A stretch of DNA of 46,568 nt from Bacillota bacterium (GCA_023436065.1 JAEZKU010000007.1:1-46568), one strand, 5' to 3'; positions 22,336 to 31,266 are shown, counted from the first letter of the stretch. Made by a program: numbers and translations. Notes: generated by a model from the sequence alone, not told the origin.

Positions 22336-23934
22336 ATGGCAGAGTTTGATAACAACTATCGAAACCAGGATAACAATCCTGAAGCTTCAAACTTGTATAA
22401 CAACAATACCGGTAATAATTCAAATAATCAGCCTAACAATAATCAAAATACCTATAATAGAGCACCGGAGTACAGTTTTTGGGCTGAGCAGATGCCAAAT
22501 AGCAACAACAATCAAAATCCTCAGAGGGATTATGGTTATTCCTATCAGAATAATCAATATTATAATACCCCGAATTACGGAGGTCCTAATCATCAATATT
22601 CAAATAGGAACAATCAATCCTATGGGAACTATACGCAGGGAACAGAAAGCTTCGGTTATGGCGGAAGCAATGTCTACCAGTCCATGCCGGAGAAGACGAA
22701 GAAAAAGAAGGAGAGCAGTGCTGGCGGCAGAGCGATGAGACTGATTGGTAAGGCTCTGAGCTTTGGTGTGATTGCGGCGCTTGCTTTTATAGGTGTACAG
22801 CAGCTGTTCAGGGTGATCGACCCGAATTCATCTGCATTCCTAAGTGGGATTACTAACAATACTGTTTCCGAAGCCTCTTATCAGATAGGCTATACCTCAC
22901 AGGGTGTGGTAACGACAAAGAGCCGTTCAGAGATCAGCAGTATCGTAGATAAGACGATTCCCTCCATTGTATCCATCAACAGCACAACAACAGATACCTT
23001 TGACTGGTTTGGACAGCAATACAGTGAAGATGTGGACAGCAGCGGTTCCGGCTTCATCGTTAAGAAGACGGAAAAGGAGCTTTTAATTGCGACCAATAAT
23101 CATGTGGTGGAGGGTGCGAAGAAAATAAAGGTAACCTTTATTGATGGTGAGCAGGCAGACGCAGTGATTAAGGGAACGGATGCTACTGCAGACCTTGCTG
23201 TTATTTCTATTGATCTGTCTACCATGAATCAGTCAACACTGGATAAAATCTCGATCGCCAAGCTTGGTAATTCGGATCAGGTGAAGGTTGGCGAGATTGC
23301 CATAGCAATCGGCAACGCCCTGGGTTACGGACAGTCAGTCACGGTGGGATATATCAGTGCAAAGGACCGTGAGGTTCAGGTGGCCGATGCTTATAACGGA
23401 AGTAAGAACATGGTTCTCCTTCAGACAGATGCAGCGATTAACCCCGGTAACAGCGGTGGAGCACTTCTGAATGCCAACGGAGAGGTAATTGGTATTAATA
23501 CAGTGAAATATGCGTCAACAGAGGTCGAGGGTATTGGTTATGCGATACCAATTACCAGGGCAACTTCAATTATCAACGAGCTTATGACACGCGAAATCCT
23601 TGCAGAAAAGGATCAGGGTTATTTAGGGATCGCCGGTACAGATGTCACAGAGGATGTCGCAAAGTTCTATAATATGCCCATCGGAGTATTTATCAGCGAA
23701 GTTGTCGAGGGCGGAGCTGCCGCAGAGGCCGGCTTACTGGCGAATGATATCATAACAAAGGTGGACAGTATTGAGATTACAGCCATCTCCCAGCTAAGGG
23801 ATTATGTTACCAGCAAACGTGTGGGAACTGAGGTTACGGTTACCTATATGCGTAAGACCTCCGGAGAATATACGGAGGGTACGGTTAAGGTGAAGCTTGG
23901 AAAGAATCCGAATTTAAAGGCTTCCGAAGAATAA
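22336..23934 (+). CDS. HtrA/DegP-type membrane-anchored serine protease with PDZ domain
   Basis: This is a 532-residue surface quality-control protease. The catalytic triad is H256 (TNNHVVEGA), D286 (TADLAVISID) and S373 (NPGNSGGALLN). One PDZ domain follows (about 430-525, QGYLGIAGTDV...GVFISEVVEGGAAAEAGL). A single membrane helix at about 141-158 places the protease outside. The cytosolic N-terminus (1-118) is unusual: almost entirely Asn, Gln, Tyr, Ser and Gly, and probably disordered. A Lys-rich KTKKKKE stop precedes the helix. The start at 22336 is set by AAAGGAGAAACC; an earlier in-frame TTG at 22255 lies inside the upstream hairpin element. It is monocistronic, ended by a terminator. 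Confidence 0.95.
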   Translation: MAEFDNNYRNQDNNPEASNLYNNNTGNNSNNQPNNNQNTYNRAPEYSFWAEQMPNSNNNQNPQRDYGYSYQNNQYYNTPNYGGPNHQYSNRNNQSYGNYTQGTESFGYGGSNVYQSMPEKTKKKKESSAGGRAMRLIGKALSFGVIAALAFIGVQQLFRVIDPNSSAFLSGITNNTVSEASYQIGYTSQGVVTTKSRSEISSIVDKTIPSIVSINSTTTDTFDWFGQQYSEDVDSSGSGFIVKKTEKELLIATNNHVVEGAKKIKVTFIDGEQADAVIKGTDATADLAVISIDLSTMNQSTLDKISIAKLGNSDQVKVGEIAIAIGNALGYGQSVTVGYISAKDREVQVADAYNGSKNMVLLQTDAAINPGNSGGALLNANGEVIGINTVKYASTEVEGIGYAIPITRATSIINELMTREILAEKDQGYLGIAGTDVTEDVAKFYNMPIGVFISEVVEGGAAAEAGLLANDIITKVDSIEITAISQLRDYVTSKRVGTEVTVTYMRKTSGEYTEGTVKVKLGKNPNLKASEE

Positions 23935-23959
23935 AAGATTACACACAGGATTAAATATG

Positions 23960-24001
23960 GCCGGCTCTGGGAATAACGATCAGAGCCGGCTGAATTTTTT
24001 T
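23960..24001 (+). terminator. Terminator after htrA
   Basis: GCCGGCTCTG (23960-23969) pairs with CAGAGCCGGC (23981-23990), 10 bp, then TGAATTTTTTT. A classical intrinsic terminator. Confidence 0.92.
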
Positions 24002-24023
24002 CCTACTTCTTCCTATTATAATG

Positions 24024-24037
24024 TGATAAATTTATCA
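24024..24037. promoter_or_regulatory. 14-bp palindrome upstream of clpX
   Basis: TGATAAATTTATCA is a perfect palindrome close to the Fur/PerR-type pattern, but with no central base. It lies about 50 bases before the distal clpX promoter candidate. An operator role is a guess. Confidence 0.3.
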
Positions 24038-24083
24038 GGAAGATCAGCAGCAATAACCGGAGTGTTTTTCTGAAAGAATTAAA

Positions 24084-24111
24084 TTGACAAAATACCTTAT
24101 GAAACTTTAAT
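24084..24111 (+). promoter_or_regulatory. Distal clpX promoter candidate
   Basis: -35 TTGACA (24084-24089), a 16-base spacer, and -10 TTTAAT (24106-24111). It lies 210 bases before the clpX start. Confidence 0.45.
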
Positions 24112-24176
24112 TCTGATATATTAAGGAATGACAGCATATTTTTATTGAATCTTAATAAAAGCTTAAAGAAGAAGTA

Positions 24177-24205
24177 TTGTGTGACTGATGAGGATAGGCT
24201 ATAAT
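24177..24205 (+). promoter_or_regulatory. Proximal clpX promoter
   Basis: -35 TTGTGT (24177-24182), a 17-base spacer, and -10 TATAAT (24200-24205). No CtsR heptad repeat is visible near it. Confidence 0.6.
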
Positions 24206-24232
24206 AATGAAATATACTATTACGTAGACAGG

Positions 24233-24299
24233 GCTGCCACAGGGGATAACCGTCCTAAGGGGGCAGCATTCACCATATAATCAGTCGATATTTATCGAC
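24233..24299 (+). promoter_or_regulatory. Two hairpins in the clpX leader
   Basis: GCTGCC (24233-24238) pairs with GGCAGC (24262-24267), and GTCGATA (24284-24290) with TATCGAC (24293-24299). The second ends about 10 bases before the ribosome site GGAGGGA and may influence clpX translation. Confidence 0.45.
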
Positions 24300-24321
24300 A
24301 TCCAATTTACGGAGGGAAAGA

Positions 24322-25767
24322 ATGGACAATAATAAATTTGATGATAATAACCCGGATAATCTCATGGATCATGAGAATATCGATAAGAAGGGCAAAGACC
24401 AGAAGGACAATGACGGTTATGAAGAGATCTGCTATCTTTGCAGACGTCCTGAAAGCAAGGCAGGGAAGATGATACATATTCCTAATGAGATTTGTATTTG
24501 TGCGGACTGCATGCAGAAGACCTTTGATACGATCAACAAGCCGGATAATCCGTACCTTCAGATGATGGGGATCAACCCGAATATGCTAAATCTGTCCGGA
24601 ATACCAACTGATATTCCCAATGCACAGAAGCTGAAGAAGAAAAAAACCGAAGAGGACAGGCATGGACAGGAGGAGTTTGACAGGAAGAATATTCCTTCCC
24701 CTCATATTATAAAAGCAAAGCTCGATGAATTCATCATCGGTCAGGAACATGCCAAGAAGGTGATTTCAGTTGGTGTATATAATCATTACAAAAGAATAGG
24801 CAATCAGACTGAGCCTGATGTTGAGATAGAGAAATCAAATATGCTGATGATTGGACCTACCGGAAGCGGTAAGACCTATCTGGTGAAGACCCTGGCCAAA
24901 CTTTTGAATGTTCCTCTGGCGATTACCGATGCGACCTCATTGACGGAAGCCGGCTATATCGGTGATGACGTAGAGAGTGTAATCTCAAAGCTTCTTCAGG
25001 CAGCAGGCAATGACGTGGAAAAGGCAGAGCGTGGCATTGTATTTATCGATGAGGTCGATAAGATCGCTAAAAAGCGCAACACAAACAGCCGCGATGTCAG
25101 CGGTGAATCGGTACAGCAGGGGCTGTTAAAGCTTCTGGAGGGAAGCAATGTGGAAGTACCGGTTGGCGCCACCTCCAAAAATGCGATGGTTCCTCTGACC
25201 ACAGTGAATACGCAGAATATTCTGTTTATCTGCGGAGGAGCATTTCCGGATTTGGATAAAATCATTAAAGCGAGACTGAATAAGCAGTCTTCCATGGGCT
25301 TCCAGGCTGATTTGAAGGACAAATATGACAACGAACCCAATCTGCTTCAGAAGGTGAACTTGGATGATATGAGAGAATACGGTATGATTCCGGAGTTTCT
25401 CGGCAGATTACCGATTATGTTCTCTCTGGAAGGTTTGACCAGGGATATGCTGATCCAGGTATTAAAGGAGCCGAAGAATGCGATCATAAAACAGTACCAG
25501 AAGCTGTTAGCCATGGATGAGGTGGATCTGCAGTTTGCTAATGACGCCTTGGAGGCGATTGCTGAAAAGGCATTGGAGAAAAAGACCGGAGCCAGGGCGC
25601 TTCGTGCCATCCTGGAGGATATCATGCTGGATATCATGTATGAGATTCCGAAGGACGAGAATATCGGAAGAGTCATTATCACCAGAGATTATATCGAAGG
25701 TAAGGGAGTACCCGTGATCGAGATGAGAGGAATCGGGAAACAGAATCTTCTGGTGGCAGGTAATTAG
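24322..25767 (+). CDS. clpX: ATP-dependent Clp protease ATP-binding subunit ClpX
   Basis: This AAA+ unfoldase feeds substrates to ClpP; it has 481 residues. An acidic, Asp/Asn-rich N-terminal extension (1-33) precedes the C4 zinc domain: C37, C40, C60, C63 (CYLC...CADC). Walker A is GPTGSGKT (178-185) and Walker B IVFIDEVD (239-246). Sensor and arginine-finger region GMIPEFLGRLPIMFSL and the C-terminal KKTGARALRAILEDIMLDIMYEIP are present. The extension and an insert near residue 100-122 (KLKKKKTEEDRHGQEE) make it longer than the usual roughly 420-residue ClpX. No clpP or tig gene is adjacent here. The ribosome site ACGGAGGG precedes the ATG. Confidence 0.97.
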   Translation: MDNNKFDDNNPDNLMDHENIDKKGKDQKDNDGYEEICYLCRRPESKAGKMIHIPNEICICADCMQKTFDTINKPDNPYLQMMGINPNMLNLSGIPTDIPNAQKLKKKKTEEDRHGQEEFDRKNIPSPHIIKAKLDEFIIGQEHAKKVISVGVYNHYKRIGNQTEPDVEIEKSNMLMIGPTGSGKTYLVKTLAKLLNVPLAITDATSLTEAGYIGDDVESVISKLLQAAGNDVEKAERGIVFIDEVDKIAKKRNTNSRDVSGESVQQGLLKLLEGSNVEVPVGATSKNAMVPLTTVNTQNILFICGGAFPDLDKIIKARLNKQSSMGFQADLKDKYDNEPNLLQKVNLDDMREYGMIPEFLGRLPIMFSLEGLTRDMLIQVLKEPKNAIIKQYQKLLAMDEVDLQFANDALEAIAEKALEKKTGARALRAILEDIMLDIMYEIPKDENIGRVIITRDYIEGKGVPVIEMRGIGKQNLLVAGN

Positions 25768-25853
25768 ATTGATAGCATATTCAATTTAGCACATTCATAA
25801 GGTATGCCGACAGAAACTTTAGTTGTGTGAGAAGTGAGGAAATGAGGAGAGCT

Positions 25854-26141
25854 ATGTCTTTTATCAAGAAACTGCTTTACGGTAAAGAAGAAGGCCTGAA
25901 AGAAGCCTTGAAGGATATACATCATTCTAAGGACAACGAAGAGGAAGATCCCGAGCTGGAAGATGAGAAGGCAGAAGACACTGAAGCTCCGGCTGAGGAG
26001 GATGCTGAGGAAGATCCCGACATGGAATATGAGGTAGTGGAGAGAGAAATCCTTCCTGCCAAGATTATCTGCCCGGATTGCGGAGGAATTACCCTGGAGG
26101 GACTGGATTTTTGTGACAAATGCGGTGGAGAGCTACAATAA
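25854..26141 (+). CDS. Small acidic protein with C-terminal zinc ribbon
   Basis: The product is 95 residues from the ATG at 25854. This start is preferred because GAGGAG lies just upstream; an earlier in-frame GTG at 25827 has no site. A basic amphipathic start (MSFIKKLLYGKEEGLKEALKDI) leads into a long Glu/Asp-rich middle (about 28-62). The C-terminal four-Cys ribbon has CPDC at about 74-77 and CDKC at about 88-91. I do not recognise a named family. It follows clpX by 86 bases with no terminator in between, so it may be cotranscribed, but no functional link can be claimed. Confidence 0.75.
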   Translation: MSFIKKLLYGKEEGLKEALKDIHHSKDNEEEDPELEDEKAEDTEAPAEEDAEEDPDMEYEVVEREILPAKIICPDCGGITLEGLDFCDKCGGELQ

Positions 26142-26181
26142 AAATGTTGAAGAAATGCTGTAAAATAAGGGTTTAAAACAC

Positions 26182-26219
26182 TTTAGCGCACTAACGAAAT
26201 TCGACTTTAGTGCGCTAAA
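26182..26219. repeat. 13-bp inverted repeat upstream of the livK promoter
   Basis: TTTAGCGCACTAA (26182-26194) pairs with TTAGTGCGCTAAA (26207-26219). CGAA/TTCG in the loop can extend it. No T-run follows. It could terminate the zinc-ribbon gene or act as an operator; the -35 of the next promoter starts 9 bases downstream. Confidence 0.55.
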
Positions 26220-26227
26220 AGATTATA

Positions 26228-26256
26228 TTGACAAATCGTTTCTCAGAGGTTATTAT
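26228..26256 (+). promoter_or_regulatory. livK promoter
   Basis: -35 TTGACA (26228-26233), a 17-base spacer, and -10 TATTAT (26251-26256). Confidence 0.75.
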
Positions 26257-26270
26257 TGATACCAAGAATA

Positions 26271-26320
26271 AAGGCGTTCGTACATGACAGACATTTGTCT
26301 CTGTTATCGCTGGACGCCTT
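26271..26320 (+). promoter_or_regulatory. livK leader hairpin
   Basis: AAGGCGT (26271-26277) pairs with ACGCCTT (26314-26320), with an inner ACAGAC/GTCTCTGT pairing. ATTGTATT follows. It starts within a few bases of the expected transcript start and could act as a 5' stabiliser or attenuator. Confidence 0.4.
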
Positions 26321-26366
26321 ATTGTATTAAAGGATCTGCGGATCCAAATTAATGGGAGGTAATTTT

Positions 26367-27518
26367 ATGAGAAAGATTAAGAAAGTACTTAGCCTGCTTT
26401 TAGTAACAAGCGTGGCAGTTGCTAGCTTGACCGCTTGTGGGTCAGCTAAGGACGACAAGTTCTATATCGGTGGAATCGGTCCTGTAACCGGCGGTGCAGC
26501 CGTATATGGACTGAATGTAAAGAATGCAGCAGAATTAGCTGTTGAAGAGATCAACAAAGCCGGCGGTATCAACGGTAAGCAGATCGCTTTCAAGTTTGAA
26601 GATGATGAGCATGATGCTGAGAAGTCTGTAAATGCTTATAATACCTTAAAGGATTGGGGTATGCAGATCCTTATGGGAACTGTTACATCTACTCCCTGCA
26701 AGGCTGTAGCAGCAGAAACCTTCAACGATAATATGTTTGAGTTAACCCCATCCGCTTCTTCAGTTGATGTTATTGCGAATGGTAATGTATTCCAGGTTTG
26801 CTTTACCGATCCTAACCAGGGTATTGCATCCGCTCAATACATTGGCAACAAGGGTCTTGCAACCAAGGTAGCAGTTATTTATGACAGCTCCGATGTATAT
26901 TCCTCCGGTATTTATGAGAAATTTGCACAGGAAGCTGCTAATCAGAATTTTGAGATCGTAGCTGCAGAAGCTTTCACCGCTGACAGTAAGTCTGATTTCT
27001 CCGTACAGATTCAGAAAGCAAAGGATGCCGGTGCAGAGTTAGTATTCTTACCGATCTATTATAATGAAGCTACCTTAATCCTGACTCAGGCTGCATCCCT
27101 TGGATATGATCCTATTTTCTTTGGTTGTGACGGTCTTGACGGTATTCTTGGTGTAGAGAACTTTGATACAGCTTTAGCAGAAGGCGTAATGCTGTTAACA
27201 CCTTTCGCAGCAGATGCAACTGATACTGCAACTGTTAACTTTGTAAAAGCATATAAAGAGAAATACGGTGAGACACCTAACCAGTTCGCAGCAGATGCTT
27301 ATGATGCAATCTACATCATTAAGGCAGCGATTGAAAAGGCTGGAGTTAAGACGGATATGAGCGTATCTGATATAGGGGATGCTCTCAAGACTGCTATTAC
27401 TCAGATCTCCGTAGATGGTCTGACAGGTGCCGATATGACCTGGTCTGCTACCGGTGAAGTAAATAAAGCTCCGAGAGCAGTTGTAATTCAGAACGGTTCC
27501 TATGTGTCCGCTGAATAA
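26367..27518 (+). CDS. livK: Branched-chain amino-acid type ABC transporter, substrate-binding lipoprotein
   Basis: This extracellular solute-binding lipoprotein has 383 residues. The signal peptide is MRKIKKVLSLLLVTSVAVAS with the lipobox LTAC, so C24 or so is the lipidated residue. The mature part is a two-lobe type I periplasmic-binding fold: FYIGGIGPVTGGAAVYGLNVKNAAELAVEEINKAGGINGKQI is the LivJ/LivK-family opening, and later PNQFAADAYDAIYIIKAAIEKAG is also typical. The start at 26367 has GGGAGGT 7 bases upstream, so an earlier ATG at 26352 is not used. Gene order livK-livHMGF fits one importer. Substrate (Leu/Ile/Val or another amide or amino acid) cannot be told from sequence. Confidence 0.93.
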   Translation: MRKIKKVLSLLLVTSVAVASLTACGSAKDDKFYIGGIGPVTGGAAVYGLNVKNAAELAVEEINKAGGINGKQIAFKFEDDEHDAEKSVNAYNTLKDWGMQILMGTVTSTPCKAVAAETFNDNMFELTPSASSVDVIANGNVFQVCFTDPNQGIASAQYIGNKGLATKVAVIYDSSDVYSSGIYEKFAQEAANQNFEIVAAEAFTADSKSDFSVQIQKAKDAGAELVFLPIYYNEATLILTQAASLGYDPIFFGCDGLDGILGVENFDTALAEGVMLLTPFAADATDTATVNFVKAYKEKYGETPNQFAADAYDAIYIIKAAIEKAGVKTDMSVSDIGDALKTAITQISVDGLTGADMTWSATGEVNKAPRAVVIQNGSYVSAE

Positions 27519-27597
27519 GTAAGAGAATTGCTCTTGTAACCTATGGGTTTTAATTAATGATAGGTCTGATAAAGATTTAATTCAGGTTTAATAATAG

Positions 27598-27631
27598 ATA
27601 CAGAGGGGCGCTCGTTTTAGTCCCTCTGTAT
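27598..27631 (+). terminator. Terminator/attenuator between livK and livH
   Basis: ATACAGAGGG (27598-27607) pairs with CCCTCTGTAT (27622-27631), 10 bp. The T-run is weak (ATTTCATTC). It may let livK reach higher levels than the membrane subunits. Confidence 0.7.
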
Positions 27632-27705
27632 ATTTCATTCATAGGGTATCCAATGCAATAACTATTTTTATGGATAACTTATGGACAGGCTTTTGGGTTC
27701 ATCGG

Positions 27706-27734
27706 TTGTAAAACCGTTAGTCCTATGGTAAAAT
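27706..27734 (+). promoter_or_regulatory. livHMGF promoter
   Basis: -35 TTGTAA (27706-27711), a 17-base spacer, and -10 TAAAAT (27729-27734). It gives the membrane and ATPase genes their own transcription start. Confidence 0.6.
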
Positions 27735-27796
27735 AGGAAAGTGATAGAAGATAACGAACTATATTTAGTGCATGAAACATGCAGACGGGGGTAATT

Positions 27797-28678
27797 ATGA
27801 GCTTTATCTCGTATTTAATCAAAGGTATCAGCCTTGGTAGTGTATATTCGATTATTGCACTAGGCTATACCATGGTATATGGTATCGCAAAAATGCTGAA
27901 CTTTGCACACGGTGATGTCATCATGATCGGTGGATATGTGATTTTCACTGTTATGAGCACGATGGGTCTTAGTCCCATCATAGCAGTCTTAATTTCGATC
28001 ATATTCTGTACTCTGTTGGGTATTACGATAGAGCGCGTTGCATATAAACCTCTTCGGAGCGCTTCTTCTTTGGCAGTTTTAATCACTGCCATCGGTGTTA
28101 GCTATCTGCTGCAGAATATCGCATTATTGATTTTCGGTGCAGATACAAAATCTTTTGCTTCAGTAATCAACATTCCCGCATTAAAGCTGGCAGGCGGTGA
28201 TCTGACAATTTCCGGTGAGGCTCTGGTAACTATCCCCTTGTGTCTGGTAATCATGATATTATTGACGGTCTTTGTGAAAAAATCCAAGACCGGACGTAGT
28301 ATGGTGGCAGTGTCAGAAGATAAGGCTGCAGCTGTCCTCATGGGTGTCAACGTCAATAAGACAATTGCCATCACCTTTGCCATTGGTTCTGCACTTGCAG
28401 CTATTGCAAGTATGCTGATGTTTTCCGCTTATCCAAGCTTAACCTCAACTTCCGGTTCCATGCCAGGTATTAAGGCCTTTGTGGCAGCGGTATTCGGAGG
28501 AATAGGTTCTATTCCCGGAGCGATGATCGGCGGTATTCTACTCGGAATTATAGAAATTATCAGTCGTGCATATATTTCTTCACAGCTTGCGGATGCGATT
28601 GTGTTCCTGATATTAATCGTAGTTCTTCTTGTAAAGCCTACCGGTATTCTGGGCAAGAAGCTGCAAGAGAAAGTGTAG
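27797..28678 (+). CDS. livH: Branched-chain amino-acid type ABC transporter permease LivH
   Basis: The product is a 293-residue permease with about eight membrane segments. Family pattern: ISLGSVYSIIALGYTMVYGIAKMLNFAHGDVIMIGGY near the start and the coupling region GVNVNKTIAITFAIGSALAAIASML, then GMIGGILLGIIE-like GIGSIPGAMIGGILLGIIE near the end. The start at 27797 is chosen for the GGGGG site 6 bases upstream; an earlier in-frame ATG at 27779 would place that site in the coding region. It forms the channel with LivM. The intergene gap to livM is only nine bases. Confidence 0.94.
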   Translation: MSFISYLIKGISLGSVYSIIALGYTMVYGIAKMLNFAHGDVIMIGGYVIFTVMSTMGLSPIIAVLISIIFCTLLGITIERVAYKPLRSASSLAVLITAIGVSYLLQNIALLIFGADTKSFASVINIPALKLAGGDLTISGEALVTIPLCLVIMILLTVFVKKSKTGRSMVAVSEDKAAAVLMGVNVNKTIAITFAIGSALAAIASMLMFSAYPSLTSTSGSMPGIKAFVAAVFGGIGSIPGAMIGGILLGIIEIISRAYISSQLADAIVFLILIVVLLVKPTGILGKKLQEKV

Positions 28679-28687
28679 GTGGACAAT

Positions 28688-29779
28688 ATGACGAAATTAA
28701 AATCACTGAAACAAATGAATAAATCCACCCGCAGTAACCTGATTACAATAGGCATCATTCTTATTATCTATATTCTGTGCCAGGTACTGATATCAGCCGG
28801 AGTACTGTCTAACCTGATGAAAGGTTTGCTGGTACCCTTATGTTACTATTCAATCCTTGCAATATCATTGAATCTGACGGTTGGTATCCTGGGCGAACTC
28901 AGTCTTGGACATGCCGGCTTCATGTGTATCGGAGCATTTACAAGTGCGTTTTTCTCAAGATGTATGGAGGATATCATCACCAATACCTTTATCCGATATA
29001 CACTTGCATTACTGATCGGAGCAGTATTTGCAGCGATATTCGGTGTCCTGATCGGCGTTGTCGTACTTCGCTTACGGGGTGACTATCTGGCAATCGTTAC
29101 TCTGGCTTTTGGAGAAATCGTGAAGAATGTCATTAATGTATTATATATCGGTATTGATAAAAGCGGTTTTCATTTCTCTATGAAGGATTCCGTATCCTTA
29201 GGTCTTGCTGAGGGTGGAGATATCATCCTGAACGGAGCGAAGGGTATCAGCGGGACTCCTAAGAATACAACCTTCACAATCGCGGTATTATTACTGATAG
29301 CTGCTTATATGATTATCAGCAACCTTGTAAATTCACGTTCGGGCCGCGCTATACAGGCTATTCGTGATAATAGAATTGCAGCAGAATCTGTTGGCATCGA
29401 TATTACGAAGTTTAAGATTCTTGCATTTTCAATCTCTGCCGCAATGGCAGGGGTTGCCGGGGTTCTGTATTCCCATAATATTTCCAGCCTTGTGGCTGCA
29501 CCAAAGAACTTCGGTTATAATATGTCCATCATGATCCTGGTATTTGTGGTACTCGGAGGAATTGGAAATATTCGCGGTTCCATCATTGCCGCAGTGATCC
29601 TGACCTTATTACCGGAATATCTGCGTTTCATGCAGGATTATCGAATGCTGATCTACGCAATCGTATTAATCGTTATGATGATCTTCAACTGGAATCCGAC
29701 CTGTATCGAATGGCGTAAGACTCATTCACTAAGGAATGGCTTTGGAGTTCTGGCAAAGAAGAACAGGAAGGAGGCGTAA
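28688..29779 (+). CDS. livM: Branched-chain amino-acid type ABC transporter permease LivM
   Basis: This is the second membrane subunit, with 363 residues. Multiple hydrophobic segments and the family motifs LNLTVGILGELSLGHAGFMCIGAFTSA (about 60-86) and VVLRLRGDYLAIVTLAFGEIVKNV (about 122-145) are present. The coupling stretch SGRAIQAIRDNRIAAESVGIDITKFK lies at about 218-243. The ATG at 28688 is preferred over a GTG at 28679 because AGGTGG sits 7 bases before it, overlapping the livH stop. LivG begins 5 bases after its stop. Confidence 0.94.
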   Translation: MTKLKSLKQMNKSTRSNLITIGIILIIYILCQVLISAGVLSNLMKGLLVPLCYYSILAISLNLTVGILGELSLGHAGFMCIGAFTSAFFSRCMEDIITNTFIRYTLALLIGAVFAAIFGVLIGVVVLRLRGDYLAIVTLAFGEIVKNVINVLYIGIDKSGFHFSMKDSVSLGLAEGGDIILNGAKGISGTPKNTTFTIAVLLLIAAYMIISNLVNSRSGRAIQAIRDNRIAAESVGIDITKFKILAFSISAAMAGVAGVLYSHNISSLVAAPKNFGYNMSIMILVFVVLGGIGNIRGSIIAAVILTLLPEYLRFMQDYRMLIYAIVLIVMMIFNWNPTCIEWRKTHSLRNGFGVLAKKNRKEA

Positions 29780-29783
29780 GGCG

Positions 29784-30542
29784 ATGGCTATGTTGACAGT
29801 AAAAAATCTGGGCATCTCCTTCGGCGGCTTACGCGCGGTAGATTCCTTCAACATCACGATAGAAAAAGGAGAGCTGTATGGTCTGATCGGCCCGAACGGA
29901 GCAGGAAAGACCACCATATTCAATCTTCTGACGGGTGTATATAAGCCGGATACCGGTATCATCACACTGGACGGTGTCAATATTACCGGACTGAGTACGA
30001 TCGGGATCAATAAAGCGGGAATTGCCCGTACCTTCCAGAATATCCGCCTCTTTAAGAATATGACAGTGCTTGATAATGTAAAGATCGGACTTCATAATAA
30101 TTATAAGTATTCAACCGCAGCCGGAATTCTGCGACTGCCCTCTTATTTTAAGACTGAGAAGCAGATGAATGAGCGAGCATATGATATCCTGAAGGTATTC
30201 GATCTGGATAAGGAGGCACATCTGTTATCCGCCAATCTTCCGTATGGTAAGCAGAGAAAACTGGAGATTGCAAGAGCCCTTGCCACGAATCCGAAGATGC
30301 TCTTACTGGACGAGCCGGCAGCAGGTATGAATCCTTCTGAGACAGAGGAATTGATGAAGACCATTACACTGGTTCGTAAAAAATATGATGTTACTATTCT
30401 TTTGATAGAGCACGACATGAAGCTGGTAGCAGGTATCTGCGAGAAGATATTTGTATTGAACTTTGGTATGGAGCTGGCTAACGGTCTCCCGGGTGAGGTA
30501 CTGAATAACCCCGAGGTTATCAAGGCTTATCTTGGGGAATAA
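29784..30542 (+). CDS. livG: Branched-chain amino-acid type ABC transporter ATPase LivG
   Basis: The product is a 252-residue ATPase. Walker A is GPNGAGKTT (about 36-44), the family-typical IARTFQNIRLFKNMTVLDNV follows (about 77), and LivG-type signature YGKQRKLEIARALATNPKMLLLDEPAAGMNP (about 154-184) holds the C-loop variant and Walker B. The switch His is in LLIEHDMKLV. The start MAMLTVKNLGISFGG at 29784 lies after the livM stop with AGGAAGGAGG upstream. Confidence 0.95.
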   Translation: MAMLTVKNLGISFGGLRAVDSFNITIEKGELYGLIGPNGAGKTTIFNLLTGVYKPDTGIITLDGVNITGLSTIGINKAGIARTFQNIRLFKNMTVLDNVKIGLHNNYKYSTAAGILRLPSYFKTEKQMNERAYDILKVFDLDKEAHLLSANLPYGKQRKLEIARALATNPKMLLLDEPAAGMNPSETEELMKTITLVRKKYDVTILLIEHDMKLVAGICEKIFVLNFGMELANGLPGEVLNNPEVIKAYLGE

Positions 30543-30558
30543 GGGAGGAAGCAAGAGA

Positions 30559-31266
30559 ATGCTGGAAGTAAAAAATCTGCAGGTTTATTATGGAGTGATA
30601 CAGGCAATCAAGGACGTTTCCTTTACGGTAAATGAGGGAGAAGTAATCGCGCTGATCGGTGCCAACGGTGCCGGCAAGACGACGATACTTCATACCATCA
30701 CAGGACTGATTGCAGCAAAGAGCGGCGAGGTGATCTATGAAGGTACTGACCTTCAGAAAATCCCTGCACATAAGATTGTATCTATGGGAATAGCTCATGT
30801 ACCGGAGGGAAGGCATGTGTTTGCACAGCTTACGGTCTATGAGAATCTTCTGATGGGTGCATTTACCCGTAAGGATAAAGCGGAGATCGAAGATTCCCTG
30901 GCGAATGTATATCAGAGATTCCCGAGATTAAAAGAAAGAAAGAACCAGCTGGCGGGTACCTTAAGCGGTGGTGAGCAGCAGATGCTTGCTATGGGACGCG
31001 CTTTGATGTCCAAACCGAGGATTGTTCTGATGGATGAGCCTTCGATGGGATTGTCACCAATCTTGGTAGGAGAGATCTTTGATATCATAAAAAGTATCAG
31101 CAAGAGCGGTACTACGGTACTTTTGGTAGAACAGAATGCGAAGAAGGCGTTATCGATCTCAGATCGTGCCTATGTACTTGAGACAGGCAAGATCGTTCTG
31201 ACGGATGATGCGAAGAAGCTGATGGATAATGAATCAGTTAAAAAAGCATATCTGGGCGAAGCTTAA
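30559..31266 (+). CDS. livF: Branched-chain amino-acid type ABC transporter ATPase LivF
   Basis: The product is a 235-residue ATPase that pairs with LivG. Walker A is GANGAGKTT (about 36-44), followed by the family-typical GIAHVPEGRHVFAQLTVYENLLMGA (about 82-106). The ABC signature is LSGGEQQMLAMGRAL (about 135) and Walker B IVLMDEPSMGLSP. The C-terminus ends VKKAYLGEA, as is typical for LivF. The ATG at 30559 is set by GGGAGGAAGC; an earlier in-frame ATG at 30532 overlaps livG. It is the last transporter gene. Confidence 0.95.
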   Translation: MLEVKNLQVYYGVIQAIKDVSFTVNEGEVIALIGANGAGKTTILHTITGLIAAKSGEVIYEGTDLQKIPAHKIVSMGIAHVPEGRHVFAQLTVYENLLMGAFTRKDKAEIEDSLANVYQRFPRLKERKNQLAGTLSGGEQQMLAMGRALMSKPRIVLMDEPSMGLSPILVGEIFDIIKSISKSGTTVLLVEQNAKKALSISDRAYVLETGKIVLTDDAKKLMDNESVKKAYLGEA

